From Morinoia aosen (taxonomy: Eukaryota > Arthropoda > Malacostraca > Amphipoda > Talitridae), in NCBI GenBank assembly GCA_030386875.1, contig CM059575.1:40826859-40890858 (forward strand): a stretch of DNA of 64,000 nucleotides, written 5' to 3'. The notes beneath the pieces were generated by a model. It had not been told where the DNA came from, made no database searches, and saw only the letters and a list, made by a program, of their open reading frames with translations. Positions 10,867 to 22,041 of this stretch are shown here, piece by piece. A program made the translations under genes and the position numbers. Numbering within the stretch: position 1 is the first letter of the stretch; the number at the start of each line of letters is the position of its first letter.

Positions 10867-11310
10867 ATGGCTTATTTTATTTTGCATTTTATCAATATCA
10901 CTCTTAAATTTTGTCATCACTGAGTCGAAGTATTTTATTATGACAGAAACCACTTCCTTGCTGTCTTCCGTTAGGCTAGACACATCAGGATATTGACCCA
11001 ACTTCGGTTGAATCTCACTGCTGTTGTTGCTGCTGGTGTTGGTACTGCGTCGTTTGTTAGGTGCCATCTTGAAGATTGAGGGAATTCGGTTCCTGGTGTA
11101 AACGAGGGTTGAACACTTTCACAGTTTTTGAGGAAATATTATATTCTTAGTTGGATGATTTTTATGCATGGTGTGTTTAAATCACATTTGAATCCTCATG
11201 GTGTGAGTGGGTACCCATTTAGGTTAGAAGTACATTTTTTCTAACCATAGGCACTTTGTTTCGGAGCGAGCGCAACGCACGTCCTCGCCACACGGAGTCA
11301 CTGAGGACAC

Positions 11311-11811
11311 TGCATGGAGCTAGGATATATGGAGGTGGCATAGCCCACTCCGATCGGGCTCAATTTGGCTGCAAAAGTTGGAAGACTCGGGCACTGTCAA
11401 GGCCTGACACGTCACAATTCTGAGCCAACCACAGACGCTTGGCTGAAGTTGACTCCACCCACCTTCCCTACAACCCCTCCTCTCATTTTCCGAAGCAATA
11501 TTAGTACCCCTCCACAAGTCAAAGGGTGAGGCGTGCGTGCAAGTCGCTCTAATTTGTTATAATCAAGGGCCTGTAATCTTTATAGTTTTCAACTCTTAAT
11601 CTATCTTTGCTAGTAATTTTGATATTATTAAGTGTCCTCAAGTGAGGAAACACAGTTTATTATCTTTCGGAGTCTTAGAATCCCAAATTAATGATTAACG
11701 ATTATGCGATTAACTCAACAGCTGGAAGAGCATTCAGCGAGCGTATGCGCACTCTGGCGTAGTCAGTAGGTAACTGACTTCCGTGCTGACGTCACACTTG
11801 CGAGACGGCTA
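11311..11811. other. Unassigned sequence between LINE-B and the I-clade LINE
   Basis: No coding pattern, repeat or RNA gene is recognised. It includes a pyrimidine-rich stretch near 11455-11515. It may be host sequence or the degraded 5' region of one of the neighbouring elements. Confidence 0.4.
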
Positions 11812-12609
11812 TTGGTTACCACAGACTTAGGAGAAATCTCAAAAACTGGTTCTCTTTACAGACGGCTATGCTCCCTCCATATATACTCCCTCCACGGGAC
11901 ACTGACCCCGACTTGCGACTTCCTGACCATACCTGGGGAGCAAGCAAAAACCAAAGTCTACTCCTACATCCCACGCCCAATGCTCTGCAAAATGTGCCTC
12001 ACATATGGCCATACTAAGAAACGGTGTACAAGCTCAGTTGCAACCTGCACCAGATGCAACACTACCAACCACAGCTCTGATGACTGCACAAGCGTCCAAA
12101 TCGAATGCCACCATTGCAATCAGGACAATTACAGCGGTTCATACAAATGCCCTGAATTCAAATACCAACAAGAAATAATCACCACTCACCCTAAAGACAA
12201 ACTCAGCAGAGCCCAGGCCAAGCAAAAAGTAGATTCTTCATACCCTCAGCTCTGATATACGTTCGCAGACGCTGTACGCCGTGAGATCCCTCAGCCTTCA
12301 TCTGGTCTCGCGCCCATAGCAGACCATTTGGATAACGTGGCCGGTCATCCCACCGTACCTACAGCTCCAGATAGCAACGCGCGGAGAAAACGTAAAAACT
12401 CAGATGACCTAGAACAACCCACCGAAAAGAGACAACTCTCAACTCTCCGAGGCAGTGTGCGCGGAGCCAGCTGGTGGCGGGGGCTTACTGCACACGTACA
12501 AGTGGTCTCAGACTACGACTCAGCCATGAGTGACAGCGAGATCTCCAGTGAAAACAACCCGACTGTCAGAAGTGAAACAAAGAAGATATACGAACAGTAT
12601 CAACAATAG
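11812..12609 (+). pseudogene. I-clade LINE ORF1 (gag-like, three zinc knuckles), 5' truncated
   Basis: Three CCHC-type knuckles lie in a row at about 11986-12160: CKMCLTYGHTKKRC, CTRCNTTNHSSDDC and CHHCNQDNYSGSYKC. They are preceded by YIPRPMLC, a usual lead-in for this family. One in-frame TGA at 12253-12255 interrupts it, and the same frame continues to 12609 through a hydrophilic tail. The N-terminal domain is missing. In the intact protein the knuckles would bind the element's RNA. Confidence 0.8.
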
Positions 12610-12636
12610 AACCAATCTTCACATCCTTAAACAGAC

Positions 12637-15345
12637 ATGACGCACATTTTACAGAGGAACTGTCAAAGCATACGGGCAAAGAAGGATAAACTGCTAGATC
12701 TCATACAACGCTATAACCCTACCGACATAGCGCTACAGGAGACTAAACTCTGGCACAACTTTACGTTCTCCATTCCGCATTACACTTTGATTGCAAAACA
12801 TGGTCACTTCAATTTCACCCCTCACGGAGGAGTAGGATTACTAGTCCACGAGTCCATACCTTTCCAGCAAGTTGTATTAACTTCAAGCCTCCAAGTAATC
12901 GCCGCCACCGTGCAACTATCCAGACCTGTCCCAGTGGTCTCTCTTTACTCATCGAGAAGCCATAACCTGACAATCACCGCTTTACGTGATTTGCTCACCA
13001 GCTGCCCTCGCCAATGCTCCTGATGGGAGACTTCAATGCCTAAAGCGTGGCGTGGGGATGCAGGAGCGATGCTCGAGGCCAAATAGTAGAAGAATTCATG
13101 AACGAACACAACATTTCACTTCTGAATACCGGATCCCCAACTCGAATATCCTACGGTTCTGAGTCCGCAATAGACTTAACGTTTGCCTCCCCCGTTTGAG
13201 TGCTGATTTGGTGTGGACTACGTGCGACTCTCCAGAGGACAGTGACCATTGCCCCATCATCACGAGGATAATGGGCCAACAACTGCATGAACCGAACCGA
13301 ATGATATGGAATATGAAGAAGGCAGACTGGTCGTCTTATGAGAACCACCCTCAATGGGATGAAATGCTAATACCCGAGCAGGCAACGTGCGAGGAAGCTC
13401 TCGACCTATTCTCAAACAAAATTACGGCTATTGCTTCCGATTGTATCCCCACCATAGTATTCTCCACCGCCCGCTTCCCAGAGCCGCACTGGAGTGCAAA
13501 ACTCACCCAAACACGCCTTATTCGAGAGCAATTATACCAAAAATATCGTCAACTGAAAACACCACAGAACGCTTTGCGCTGGAAGAGAGCCAGAGCGATA
13601 CATTGAAATCTTCTAAGAGATGAAAAGCGAAAGGCGTGGATTACTTTCGCCAACAAATTTTCACAGCACACACCCCTCTCTACGGTCTATGAAAATATAC
13701 GAAAAATAAAAGGAACGCTCGCAGCGAAATATAGCAATCCTCTGCGAAAATAATTCGATTTATTCGACGATCCCTGGCATAGCAAATAAGCTTGCAGAAA
13801 CCTTTAGCAATCCTAGCAGTGCTGCAAGCTACAGCACCGACTTCAGGCGTGAAATACAAAAAGCAGAACTTGCCAGACTCGACTTCCAGCCAATGAACGA
13901 TGAGGACTACACCCAACCTTTCTCACTAGCCGAACTCAAAACTGCCCTGTGTGCCACCAAAGATACCTCACCCGGTAAAGATAAAATACTCTATAAAATG
14001 CTGAAGCACCTTCCAGAAAAAAGCAAACTCGATTTATTATCCATATACAAGTTCTGGCTTCATGGATACTTTCCTCAGATCTGGCGGGAGGCAATCGTTA
14101 TACCTTTCCCAAAGCCTGACAAAACTCCGCACTCACCCCAGAACTATAGACCAATTGCACTGACCAGCTGCCTTTGCAAAACCCTCGAGCGCCAAATTAA
14201 CAATAGGCTCTACGATTACTGCAACATGCACGGCCTGCTCAACAACATCCAGTGTGGCGGTCGTCGAAATAGGTCAACAACCGACCACCTCATCCGCCTT
14301 GAAACCACAATTAGAAGAGCCTTCGCTCACGAAGAACACTTTGCAAGCGTTTTCTTCGACTTACAAAAAGCCTACGACACCACCTGGAGATACGGAATCA
14401 TCAAGGATCTCCATAATATGGGCCTATAAGGTAGGCTCCCGCTATATATGCAACAATTTCTTCGCGATCGTACTTTTAGAGTGTTACTTAACATTCACCT
14501 GTCAGACCTTTTCCCTCAAGAAGAAGGAGTTCCTCAAGGTTCTGTTCTCTCGGTCACCCTATTTATAATAATAATTAACATTATCCTCAACCACATCCCT
14601 AATGACTCCAGATACCATGTATCCCTTTTTGTGGATGACCTTCAGGTGGGATATAGGCATCGGGACCTCAACGTCATCCAACTCAAGCTACAGCACTGCA
14701 TCGATCGTATCGTCATGTGGGCCCAACTAAACGGATTTGCCGTTTCAAAAGAAAAATCAAAAGCCGTGCATTTCACCTTCCTTCCTGGCATTCACTCATC
14801 CCCAACTCTAAAAATCCACACCGAACACTTAACCTTCACTAACGAAATCAAATTTTTAGGCTTTACCTGGGATCGCAAACTCCCATGGAAGACACATGTA
14901 AATAATATCAAATTCAACTGCAAAAGAGGCATAAACATGATGAAATCCATATCGTCCCACGACTGGGGAGCTGACCAACACATCCTACTCCATATGTACA
15001 GGCTCTTCATCAAATCCAAACTTGATTATGGCAGCATCGTTTGTGGATCTGCTCCTACGTCTACACTGAAAATTTTTGACTCCATAGCTAGCGATTGCTT
15101 ACGATTAGCAACTGGAGCTTTTCGGTCGATTCCCGTTGCCAACCTGCAGGTCTTGGCGAACGAAATGCCCCTCAGCCTACGAAGGCAACATCTCTCCTTG
15201 AGACATTATTATAAAATTAAGAGCCATATTTCCAGCCTTGCATTTAATTTCGCTATGCCACCTACCGACAGAAGACTCTTCGCCGATAAAAATATGACGC
15301 CCACCTTTGCAATACGCACTTACAACCTTATCAACTCCTTGGATG
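12637..15345 (+). pseudogene. I-clade LINE ORF2, endonuclease and RT part
   Basis: Begins at ATG 12637. Endonuclease motifs: RNCQSIRAKKD, LQETKLW (catalytic Glu), MGDFNA (with stop at 13042), and SDHCPI just after a break near 13190. RT motifs from about 13893: TSPGKDKILY, NYRPIALTSCLCKTLER, FFDLQKAYDTTW, EGVPQGSVLSVTLF and the catalytic FVDD near 14630. A TAA at 14427-14429 interrupts an otherwise continuous frame, and there are frameshifts near 13010-13050 and 13605. The I-clade homology stops near 15345. The last roughly 30 codons of the open frame to 15446 belong to the inserted LINE-A. Confidence 0.85.
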
Positions 15346-16407
15346 GTCTACTGTGCGTCTGTCACCGTGAACGCACGCTCCATGTCACCGGAGCTAAATT
15401 GTTTCAGAATGTGAGGGAAGGAAAACTCCACGAAGTACGAAATTAGAACTGTGTGTCCGTGAATGTGCCGTCTACCTAACAAAATGGTAAAAGTGAACTT
15501 TCAGTGTTTCGGTGATTCAATTATGATCATTTTTACAAGCAGATCTGAGTGGCGAGATGTGAAAACTTTGTGTTGCCCTCGCAGTGCCGGTGAGGGGCAG
15601 CGCGAACAAGCTCACCCTTGCCCCCTCCATCCCCCCTCCATCTCCGCTCCATCCCTCCATCCCCAATCCCCCCTCCATCTCCGCTCCATCCCTCCAAAAC
15701 ACCTCGACTCTTAACGTGGAAGAACAAGTGCCGTTATCTCCAGAAACAAAATAGAAAGTGTGCTCTGTCAAACTCGCATCTTTGGAAAATAATGGTGACC
15801 ATTTTTTGTGAACTATTTTTTGTTACAATAGAGCATGAATGTTGAAAATTTCTAATGTACTCATTAAATTTTTGATTCAAAAAATTAGCTAACCTTATTA
15901 TCATGTTCTTTTGATGGACAATTTTGGTTAACTATTGACGTTAAATGTGAGAAGGATAAAAACTTCTTCTTCTTTGATGGAACTTTTAAATATAAAAATT
16001 AAATAAACTTGATCCAGCAACTTCGGAAATAATTTACCATGTTAAACATAGTAAGCCTGTGTTCACAGACAAAGCATAACTCCACAATGTGAAGTAAACT
16101 TGAACAATACGACGTTTCTCGAATAGTTCACCAGAGCAATCTTCTGATGGAAAAGTTGAAGTTATTTTTCTTTTTTTCTTTTCTCTTTTCTTCCCCAAGC
16201 AGGACAGCAAGCAACGCTGCTCTGCCGACCGCAAGCATCCTGCCCCCTCCTTCCGCTCACACTCTGTCCTCCTCTGGCTTACACCCCAAGCCCCCCCCCC
16301 TTGCTTTCCTACTGGCAGTCTCTTTTCATCTACCTTCAAAAGGCGAGGTCTTCTACTTAAACCCAATGAATAAAATTTAATTTTTCTTCCTCTCTATCAA
16401 CGTCACA
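15346..16407 (+). promoter_or_regulatory. LINE-A copy 1 5' UTR / presumed internal promoter region
   Basis: Homologous in patches to the 5' region of copy 2 (33827-35651). The stretch at about 16035-16145 (CCTGTGTTCAC, CATAACTCCACAA) matches the reverse complement of about 34560-34670. Copy 2 carries a TTAA-flanked MITE where copy 1 has none. LINE 5' UTRs usually hold an internal promoter, but no specific promoter element could be identified. A CT-rich tandem repeat lies at 15605-15700. Confidence 0.6.
15605..15700 (+). repeat. Pyrimidine-rich tandem repeat
   Basis: Repeats of a CCCCCTCCATCTCCGCTCCATC-type unit of about 15-30 bp; the block after 15625 recurs after about 15665. One strand is almost entirely C and T. 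It lies in the 5' UTR of LINE-A copy 1, so it may be length-variable. Confidence 0.7.
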
Positions 16408-19073
16408 ATGTATCAATATAGAACTCGTTCAACTACTTGGAAGGTTGCCCCATCTGAAAAAACAACATCCTCCAGTGCAGCTTCGTATGAAAAGCTCAGT
16501 AAAAAGCGTAATGCACCAGCCATAAAGCTGAAAGGCAGACCTAATAAATCCGCCCCTGTAACTCTATCAGTTCAAGGTCCTCAAACACTCAAACCAAAAA
16601 ATGCTTCTCGGACGTTCGTGAAGTCTGATATAAGCAAGTGTTTCTCAGCCCCTGAAGCATCACTAATGACTGCAAAATCTGAGTCATCTGACACGGGCGA
16701 AAATCTCTCAGGCGCTGCTTGTAATAATTCAGCTCCCAGTAATAATTCATCTTCTCAAGTTCTGAAACCTGCTACGGGCACACCCGAAGCGAGTTCAAGA
16801 AATTACGTACAAGCAGCACTCGACTCGCAACCCCACGCTTTGGACTGTGTCCGAGAAGACTCATCGTCCACAAAGCCGAGAATCTTTAGTAAAGAAGATA
16901 CCGCGTCACTGGCGACATCTGCCACAGCACTGCGAGCTCCTTCGTCTCGCCGAAACGATTGCGTAATGGCGAAGTCGCCCCTGCCCTGCGTCAATGAGAA
17001 AGCTCAAAATCGTTCACCGCCGACGGAAACACCAACGTCATCGTTAGAACGCGATAAAATTTTGGATGTGTGCAACCAGTCAGAAAGTAAAAGGGGTAAT
17101 TTTAATTATAATTTTAATGATAAATTGTGTGTAGACCTTTCAGGTGGCGAAGTTATGTTTGAAAATGCATACGAAGCAGCTAATACTGGCAGTAAAATAC
17201 CTCAGAGCGTAAACTGCGAAGATAACGTAAGATTTTCAGTGGAGAACAATACAAACGGACCTGTTACCGCTTTTGAAGGGTACTTACATCCTCTCCAGAT
17301 GACCAGTTCCCAAACTATTCACGAAATAAATAACACGTTGTCTCTTACAGCTGCATTTCTCAATAAAGCTTTGAGACAAAATCGTCCCCCAAGCCCAGCG
17401 TCGATTTTTTCCACTGTATCAAATATTCAAATGTTTACAGAACAGCTTTTTGCTTTAAATTATCGTATCAGCGCTCATGATTTTACGCCGGTGGTAGCTG
17501 CGAGTAACCATCCTTATGCGAAATCCCCTTTAGACACTTTTCTCGTTGGAGACAATAGTCTCACAAAAATCAACAGAGATGACATTGATAGTGCATGCAG
17601 GATTCAGACCATAACTTCGGAACGTCTAAATGATCTCTATGGTGAGATTCAACGCGCACCTCCATTCAGGAACTATATAATTAGTTTCAAAGGTTTGAGC
17701 CTCTCGTCCCAAAATCTCACGAAGTTAAAAAATCTGATCATGACAAAAAATTTTCTTTCTCGTATTTATGTGGTGAGTGCCTGCAGTGGGCAGCCATTGT
17801 ACATGGCATCGAGCTTGTGCAAAAAATTGGTCTTAAACTGATTCCGGTGCGAGCAAACGTAAAAACCGTTACTGTTAATGAAGCTTACAACAACGTCCGC
17901 ACTTGGCCTGTTACGCGAGAAGACACGCATCATTTTCTTCAACAAATTGCTCTAAGATCACCTTTGAGACTAACTTCACATTTTATCTCCTGTGTCAGAA
18001 ACTCCCATGACCTGAATGAAGAAATTGAATACTCTAATGATTATGCAAAACAGCAAAATGAGTTGAATGATTGTTCTAAGTTGACCGCCTTTCCACGTGA
18101 AACCTCCAGGAGCATAAACCGATGTTTGCCTTCATATAAGAAACCCTCTCCTTCCCTCTCCTCCCGATGTTTGCCCTCATATAACACGCCCTCTCCTGCA
18201 TCTGCCACAAACAATTGCGGAGTGCCTACAAAAAATAGGTTTTCATTGCTATCCAATGCTGATGCAGAGGATGAAAAGCCCCTCTTAGACACTAGTATAA
18301 ATCAACATCCAATCACATACTCGGAAGCAGTGAAATCCACAGGAAGAGAGAAATCGCTGCAAAATTGCAGTCGACAATCGATGGAAAATCCACTACCTAA
18401 CTGTGTTCACAATCATCGCCAGAAAAATGGAATTGACACGAGCATTTCTCAGTTCTATGCAAATCCCCATACAAGAAATCACCACAGCCCGCCCTTTCAG
18501 AGCCAGAAAAACGTAAATTCCCCGCACCTCTCAGAACCTCTTAATGATGTAAAAAGTACGAAAAAAAACGTCTCCAGCCCCATTTGTGAACGCATGAATT
18601 CCACAATGGATGAATTGAAACGATCATGGAACATAAAACTGATTCCCACCAAAGCCGATGGACACTGCCTCCTCCATGCAGTAGCTCATCTACTTACAAA
18701 ACAACCGGCATCAAATTGGAATTACAATTCCCTAAAGGCTGCAATCAAAACAGAGAGTAAAGCAAACAACAGCACATACGCTAATTTTTTTTACAAGAAC
18801 AGTGGAGACATGCAAAACCTCATAGATAATTACATTGACGACAAACATTTTGATCAAGCTGCTGTAGACCTTATACCACTAATCATTTCAAATGTGACAG
18901 GCCAAAAACTTCTCGTCCTGGATGAACAGGATCATTGTGTTTTGAAAATATCATTCAACCCCTTTTCAGAGTTATCAAATAATAACCCTCCACTACTGCT
19001 CCATCGTAAAAGCGATCACTACAGTGCTCTTGTCACACAAGGCAAAAATCAGACCGGGATCACCTCATCTTGA
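16408..19073 (+). pseudogene. LINE-A copy 1 ORF1 with C-terminal OTU-type cysteine protease domain, one frameshift
   Basis: The ATG at 16408 aligns with the ATG of copy 2. The first roughly 250 residues are Ser/Thr/Pro-rich and low complexity. A conserved central region follows, and the last roughly 150 residues form an OTU-like domain: catalytic Asp and Cys in KADGHCLLHAVAHLL (Asp codon 18657-18659, Cys codon 18666-18668) and the His in SDHYSAL near 19016. A one-base loss in an A-run near 17820-17826 breaks the frame relative to copy 2, giving open parts 16408-17841 and 17817-19073. OTU proteins are deubiquitinases or viral polyprotein proteases; the role here is inferred. No zinc knuckle or RRM was seen. 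Confidence 0.85.
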
Positions 19074-19076
19074 CAG
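19071..19076 (+). promoter_or_regulatory. Candidate readthrough stop (UGA C) between ORF1 and ORF2
   Basis: ORF1 ends in TGA followed by CAG. The next stretch is open in the same frame and leads directly into the endonuclease of ORF2, with no other stop for about 1 kb. UGA followed by C is the leakiest stop context known. The same arrangement, TGA then CAA, occurs in copy 2. In copy 1 an ATG at 19236 could serve as an alternative start, whereas copy 2 lacks it. Confidence 0.5.
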
Positions 19077-22041
19077 AGTGCCGCTGCCCAGCCAAATAGT
19101 AGACTTTCTTACATAGCAGAAGCTGGGCCAAACACCCTGGGCAACTTAGACAAAATCGATAAATCCCCTGAACGATCCCATCGAAATAGTAACTTGGCTA
19201 CCTTCAAAAAGAGTGCTAATATAGGTAAAATCAAAATGCTCGAGCATGTAAATGCTCGAAGCCTGAATGGTAAATTGGATGAAATCAGAGTAATGTTGGT
19301 CACTGAAGAAATTAACATTTTGTGTGTCTCAGAAACCTGGTTTGATTCACGAACCCAAAGTTCATTTTTTAACATTCCTGATTACGTGTTGTACCGCTAC
19401 GATGGCGCTAAAACCAGCCGACGTAGTGGATCTTGTGTTTTTGTGAAAGAAATGTACTCAACATCTTCACTATTAGCGAATAAAGTTTGCGAAGGCATTG
19501 AAATGGTTTGGTTAGAAGCGCAAATAAATAAACACAAATCAATCATCATTGGCAGCCTTTACCGGCACCCATCGTCTCCCCTAAATCTAACACTAGATTT
19601 CATTGAGTACTTCAAAAAAATCCTTCGGGCAAAAAAATCATTCTTTGCTTTCGGAGATTTTAATGTTGACCTAACGGACAAAAACAATCAGCTAAGCAAA
19701 CTATTGTATAAACTAAGCCTATCACAAATGGTCAAAGAACCGACTCGCATCACTAAAGTCTCTGCAACTCTCCTCGATCTAGCCATCACAAATAATCCCA
19801 CTGCAATACTTAGTACAGTAATATCACCTTTTATTTCCGATCACCACTCTATAGAATGTGAAATAAATATTGCAAAGGAAAGACAAAAATACCGCTTAAT
19901 GACCTATCGCTCGAAAAGGCACTATTCAGCAGAACTATTTCAAGAAAAACTTCTCGATAGGTCCACCGAATTCCAGAAAATGAAGCAATCTGACGATGAT
20001 GACATTCATGTGTCAATCTTCAACGAGAACTTCACAGCAGCTCTCGACGAATGTGCACCTTCGTTACCAAAAAAACCAAGCCAAAACGGACTGTTTGGAT
20101 TACTGACGAAGTGAAAGAGATGAGCAGAATAAAGAAAGCTAACTTGCGAGAGTACTAAAAAAATAGATCAAACAGTACCTTATACAAGAGATATAAAGAA
20201 CATGAGAAAATTCTTCGAAAGAAAATCACTGAAGCGAAACAAACTCACTTCCACCAGGCACTGATAATGGCTAAAAATAACCCGAAACGAACTTGGGAAA
20301 TCATTAGTGAGGTAGCCCCATATAAAAATCTAGATCGCAAAAGTAATTTTGAAAATCCCTTTGCAACAGCCACAGATTTCAACACATTCTTTTCAAAAGT
20401 AGGGGCTCAAGTTTTCAGTGAGGTGTGTACCAATCCAGATGAAACGACAATTTAAAATTCATGCCCCACTGCACCCTCGAGGACTGATGTCAAGTGGAGA
20501 CCACGCCCTGTCGGTTTACCGGAGTTACAAAATATCTTATACTCACTAAAAAACACAAAGGTAATTGGACATGATGGTATCAGTCTTCAATATATCAAAG
20601 ACAGTTTCTCTGTTACAGCACCATGGATTCGTCTGATAATTAATACATCAATAGTAACCAACATGTTTCCAAACCAATGGAAACACTCCATTATTAGACC
20701 GTTGCATAAAAGTGGTGACCTAAATACAGCATCAAACTACAGGCCCATCAGTCTTTTGCCTGTCATGTCAAAACTATTAGAGAAAGTGGTGACAAATCAA
20801 CTGTCGTTTCACCTGGACGAGTCAAATCTACTCCACCAAAATCAATATGCCTATAGAAGAAATGCTAGCACTCAAGACGCTCTGCTCAATATCTCTGAAA
20901 AAATATACAGTGACATCGATCAAAAGAATGTAACACTCTTGCTGCTACTCGATCTCTCTAAGACTTCGATAGCGTCGAACATGATAGACTTCTACGTAAA
21001 ATACTGAACCTGGAAATAGACACGCAATGGTTTGAAAGTTACTTGTCAAATCGATCTCATGCAGTCCGCATAGAAAACAAATTGTCCCCATTCATTCAAA
21101 ACAATTTTGGTGTTCCCCAAGGATCCATTCTTGGTCCGCTACTGTTTTCTGTTTTCATTAATGATTTCCCTCCAATGCCTTCTAACACACGGATCCCAAT
21201 GTATGCAGATGATTTTCAAATTGCAATAACAAGTTCTGTATCGGAAATACCACAGACGCAAATTATAGCCGAAACTTTACTGACTAGCCTGAAATCATGG
21301 TACGACCGAAATGGTCTTAAATTAAATGTTAATAAAACACAATGCATTATTTTTGGATCCAAAGATACAATTAAAAAAACTTCAGATCTTACTCTTGCAG
21401 TTGGAAATGATAAAATAAGTGCATCAGAAAAAGTTAAAAATCTAGGAATCTGGTTCGATAGAAATATGTCCTTCAAATCTCACGTTGAGACTACTTGCAA
21501 CAAAATCTACGGAACTTTGATGTTTTTTCATCGTATAAAAAGTATGCTAGACGAAAAATCCAGATTATTAGCAATTCAATCCCTTGTGTTATCGCGCATT
21601 GACTACTGCAGCCTAGTATGGGAAGACTTACCAAAATACCTTCAAAGGGACTTACAAAAGTGCATGAATTTTGCAGCGAAGGTGGTATGCAACGGTAATT
21701 TCAAAAGAAGTGATCACGTAACCCCTCTCCTCAATAAACTCGGCTGTATTCCTATCCAAGAAAGGCTCCTCACGCAGAAGGCCCAATACGTATTCTCCTC
21801 GTTATATCTTCCTCAGAGCAATGCTGAGATAGTGTGTTTCCATCCACCCACTGTAACCCATCAAAAACCGAATAGAAACAATAATGTCTTAGTCAACTGT
21901 CGTTCATCTCACTTAGGGCAGAAGGCTCTGTCCATATCAGGCGCCTCACTGTGGAACAAACTTCTCCTGAGTATTAAAGTCCCTCAAAGACCGAGAGAAT
22001 TTAAAGCCAAAATAACTCGTCATCTTGTGTCCCAAGAATAA
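19074..22041 (+). pseudogene. LINE-A copy 1 ORF2: APE endonuclease and reverse transcriptase, disabled
   Basis: Endonuclease motifs in order: VNARSLNGKLDE, SETWFDSR (Glu), GSLYRHPSSP, FGDFNVDLTD, SDHHSIECE. RT motifs: NYRPISLLPVMSKLLEK, FGVPQGSILGPLLFSVFIND and the catalytic YADD near 21205, then the thumb and a C-terminal region ending at 22041. The frame is lost near 20059 and 20962, with stops at 20157 and 20453, whereas copy 2 is open at all these points. The intact protein would nick target DNA and prime cDNA synthesis there. The motif set places it in the CR1-like group of LINEs. Confidence 0.88.

Larger units (their letters stand above)
7234..11067 (-). pseudogene. LINE-B copy 1 ORF1 (coiled-coil RNA-binding protein), split by gypsy-1
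   Basis: The N-terminal piece runs from the ATG complement at 11065-11067 to 10867 and reads as a Ser/Asn-rich start then GQYPDVSSLTEDSKEVVSVI. The C-terminal piece runs from 7867 to the stop at 7234 and holds a predicted coiled coil (EEQNEKIDSLASCLDQLEK) followed by a domain containing NEYLIPSRANAMYILRMAKR. A basic head, coiled coil and C-terminal RNA-binding region is the L1-ORF1p-like plan also used by some CR1-group LINEs. The 3.0-kb gypsy element separates the pieces and additional frameshifts occur near 7620-7730. Copy 2 shows the same order without the insert. Confidence 0.8.
3632..11310 (-). mobile_element. LINE family B, copy 1 (reversed, nested insertions)
   Basis: A CR1-like non-LTR retrotransposon on the minus strand. 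Its 5' end lies near 11310 (ending in a GGAGTCACTGAGGACACTG segment shared with copy 2), followed by ORF1, an intergenic region and ORF2. ORF2 is cut at 3632 where LINE-A copy 0 inserted. A hAT MITE (4964-5408) lies in ORF2 and a Ty3/gypsy element (7868-10866) in ORF1. Copy 2 at 40811-45848 gives the uninterrupted layout and was used for the comparison. The remaining 3' part should lie left of the window if the insertion model is right. Confidence 0.85.

Noticed and set aside
16034..16380. Overlapping open frames of 77-110 codons on both strands
   Set aside because: Located in the LINE-A 5' UTR, low-complexity, and not kept in copy 2.
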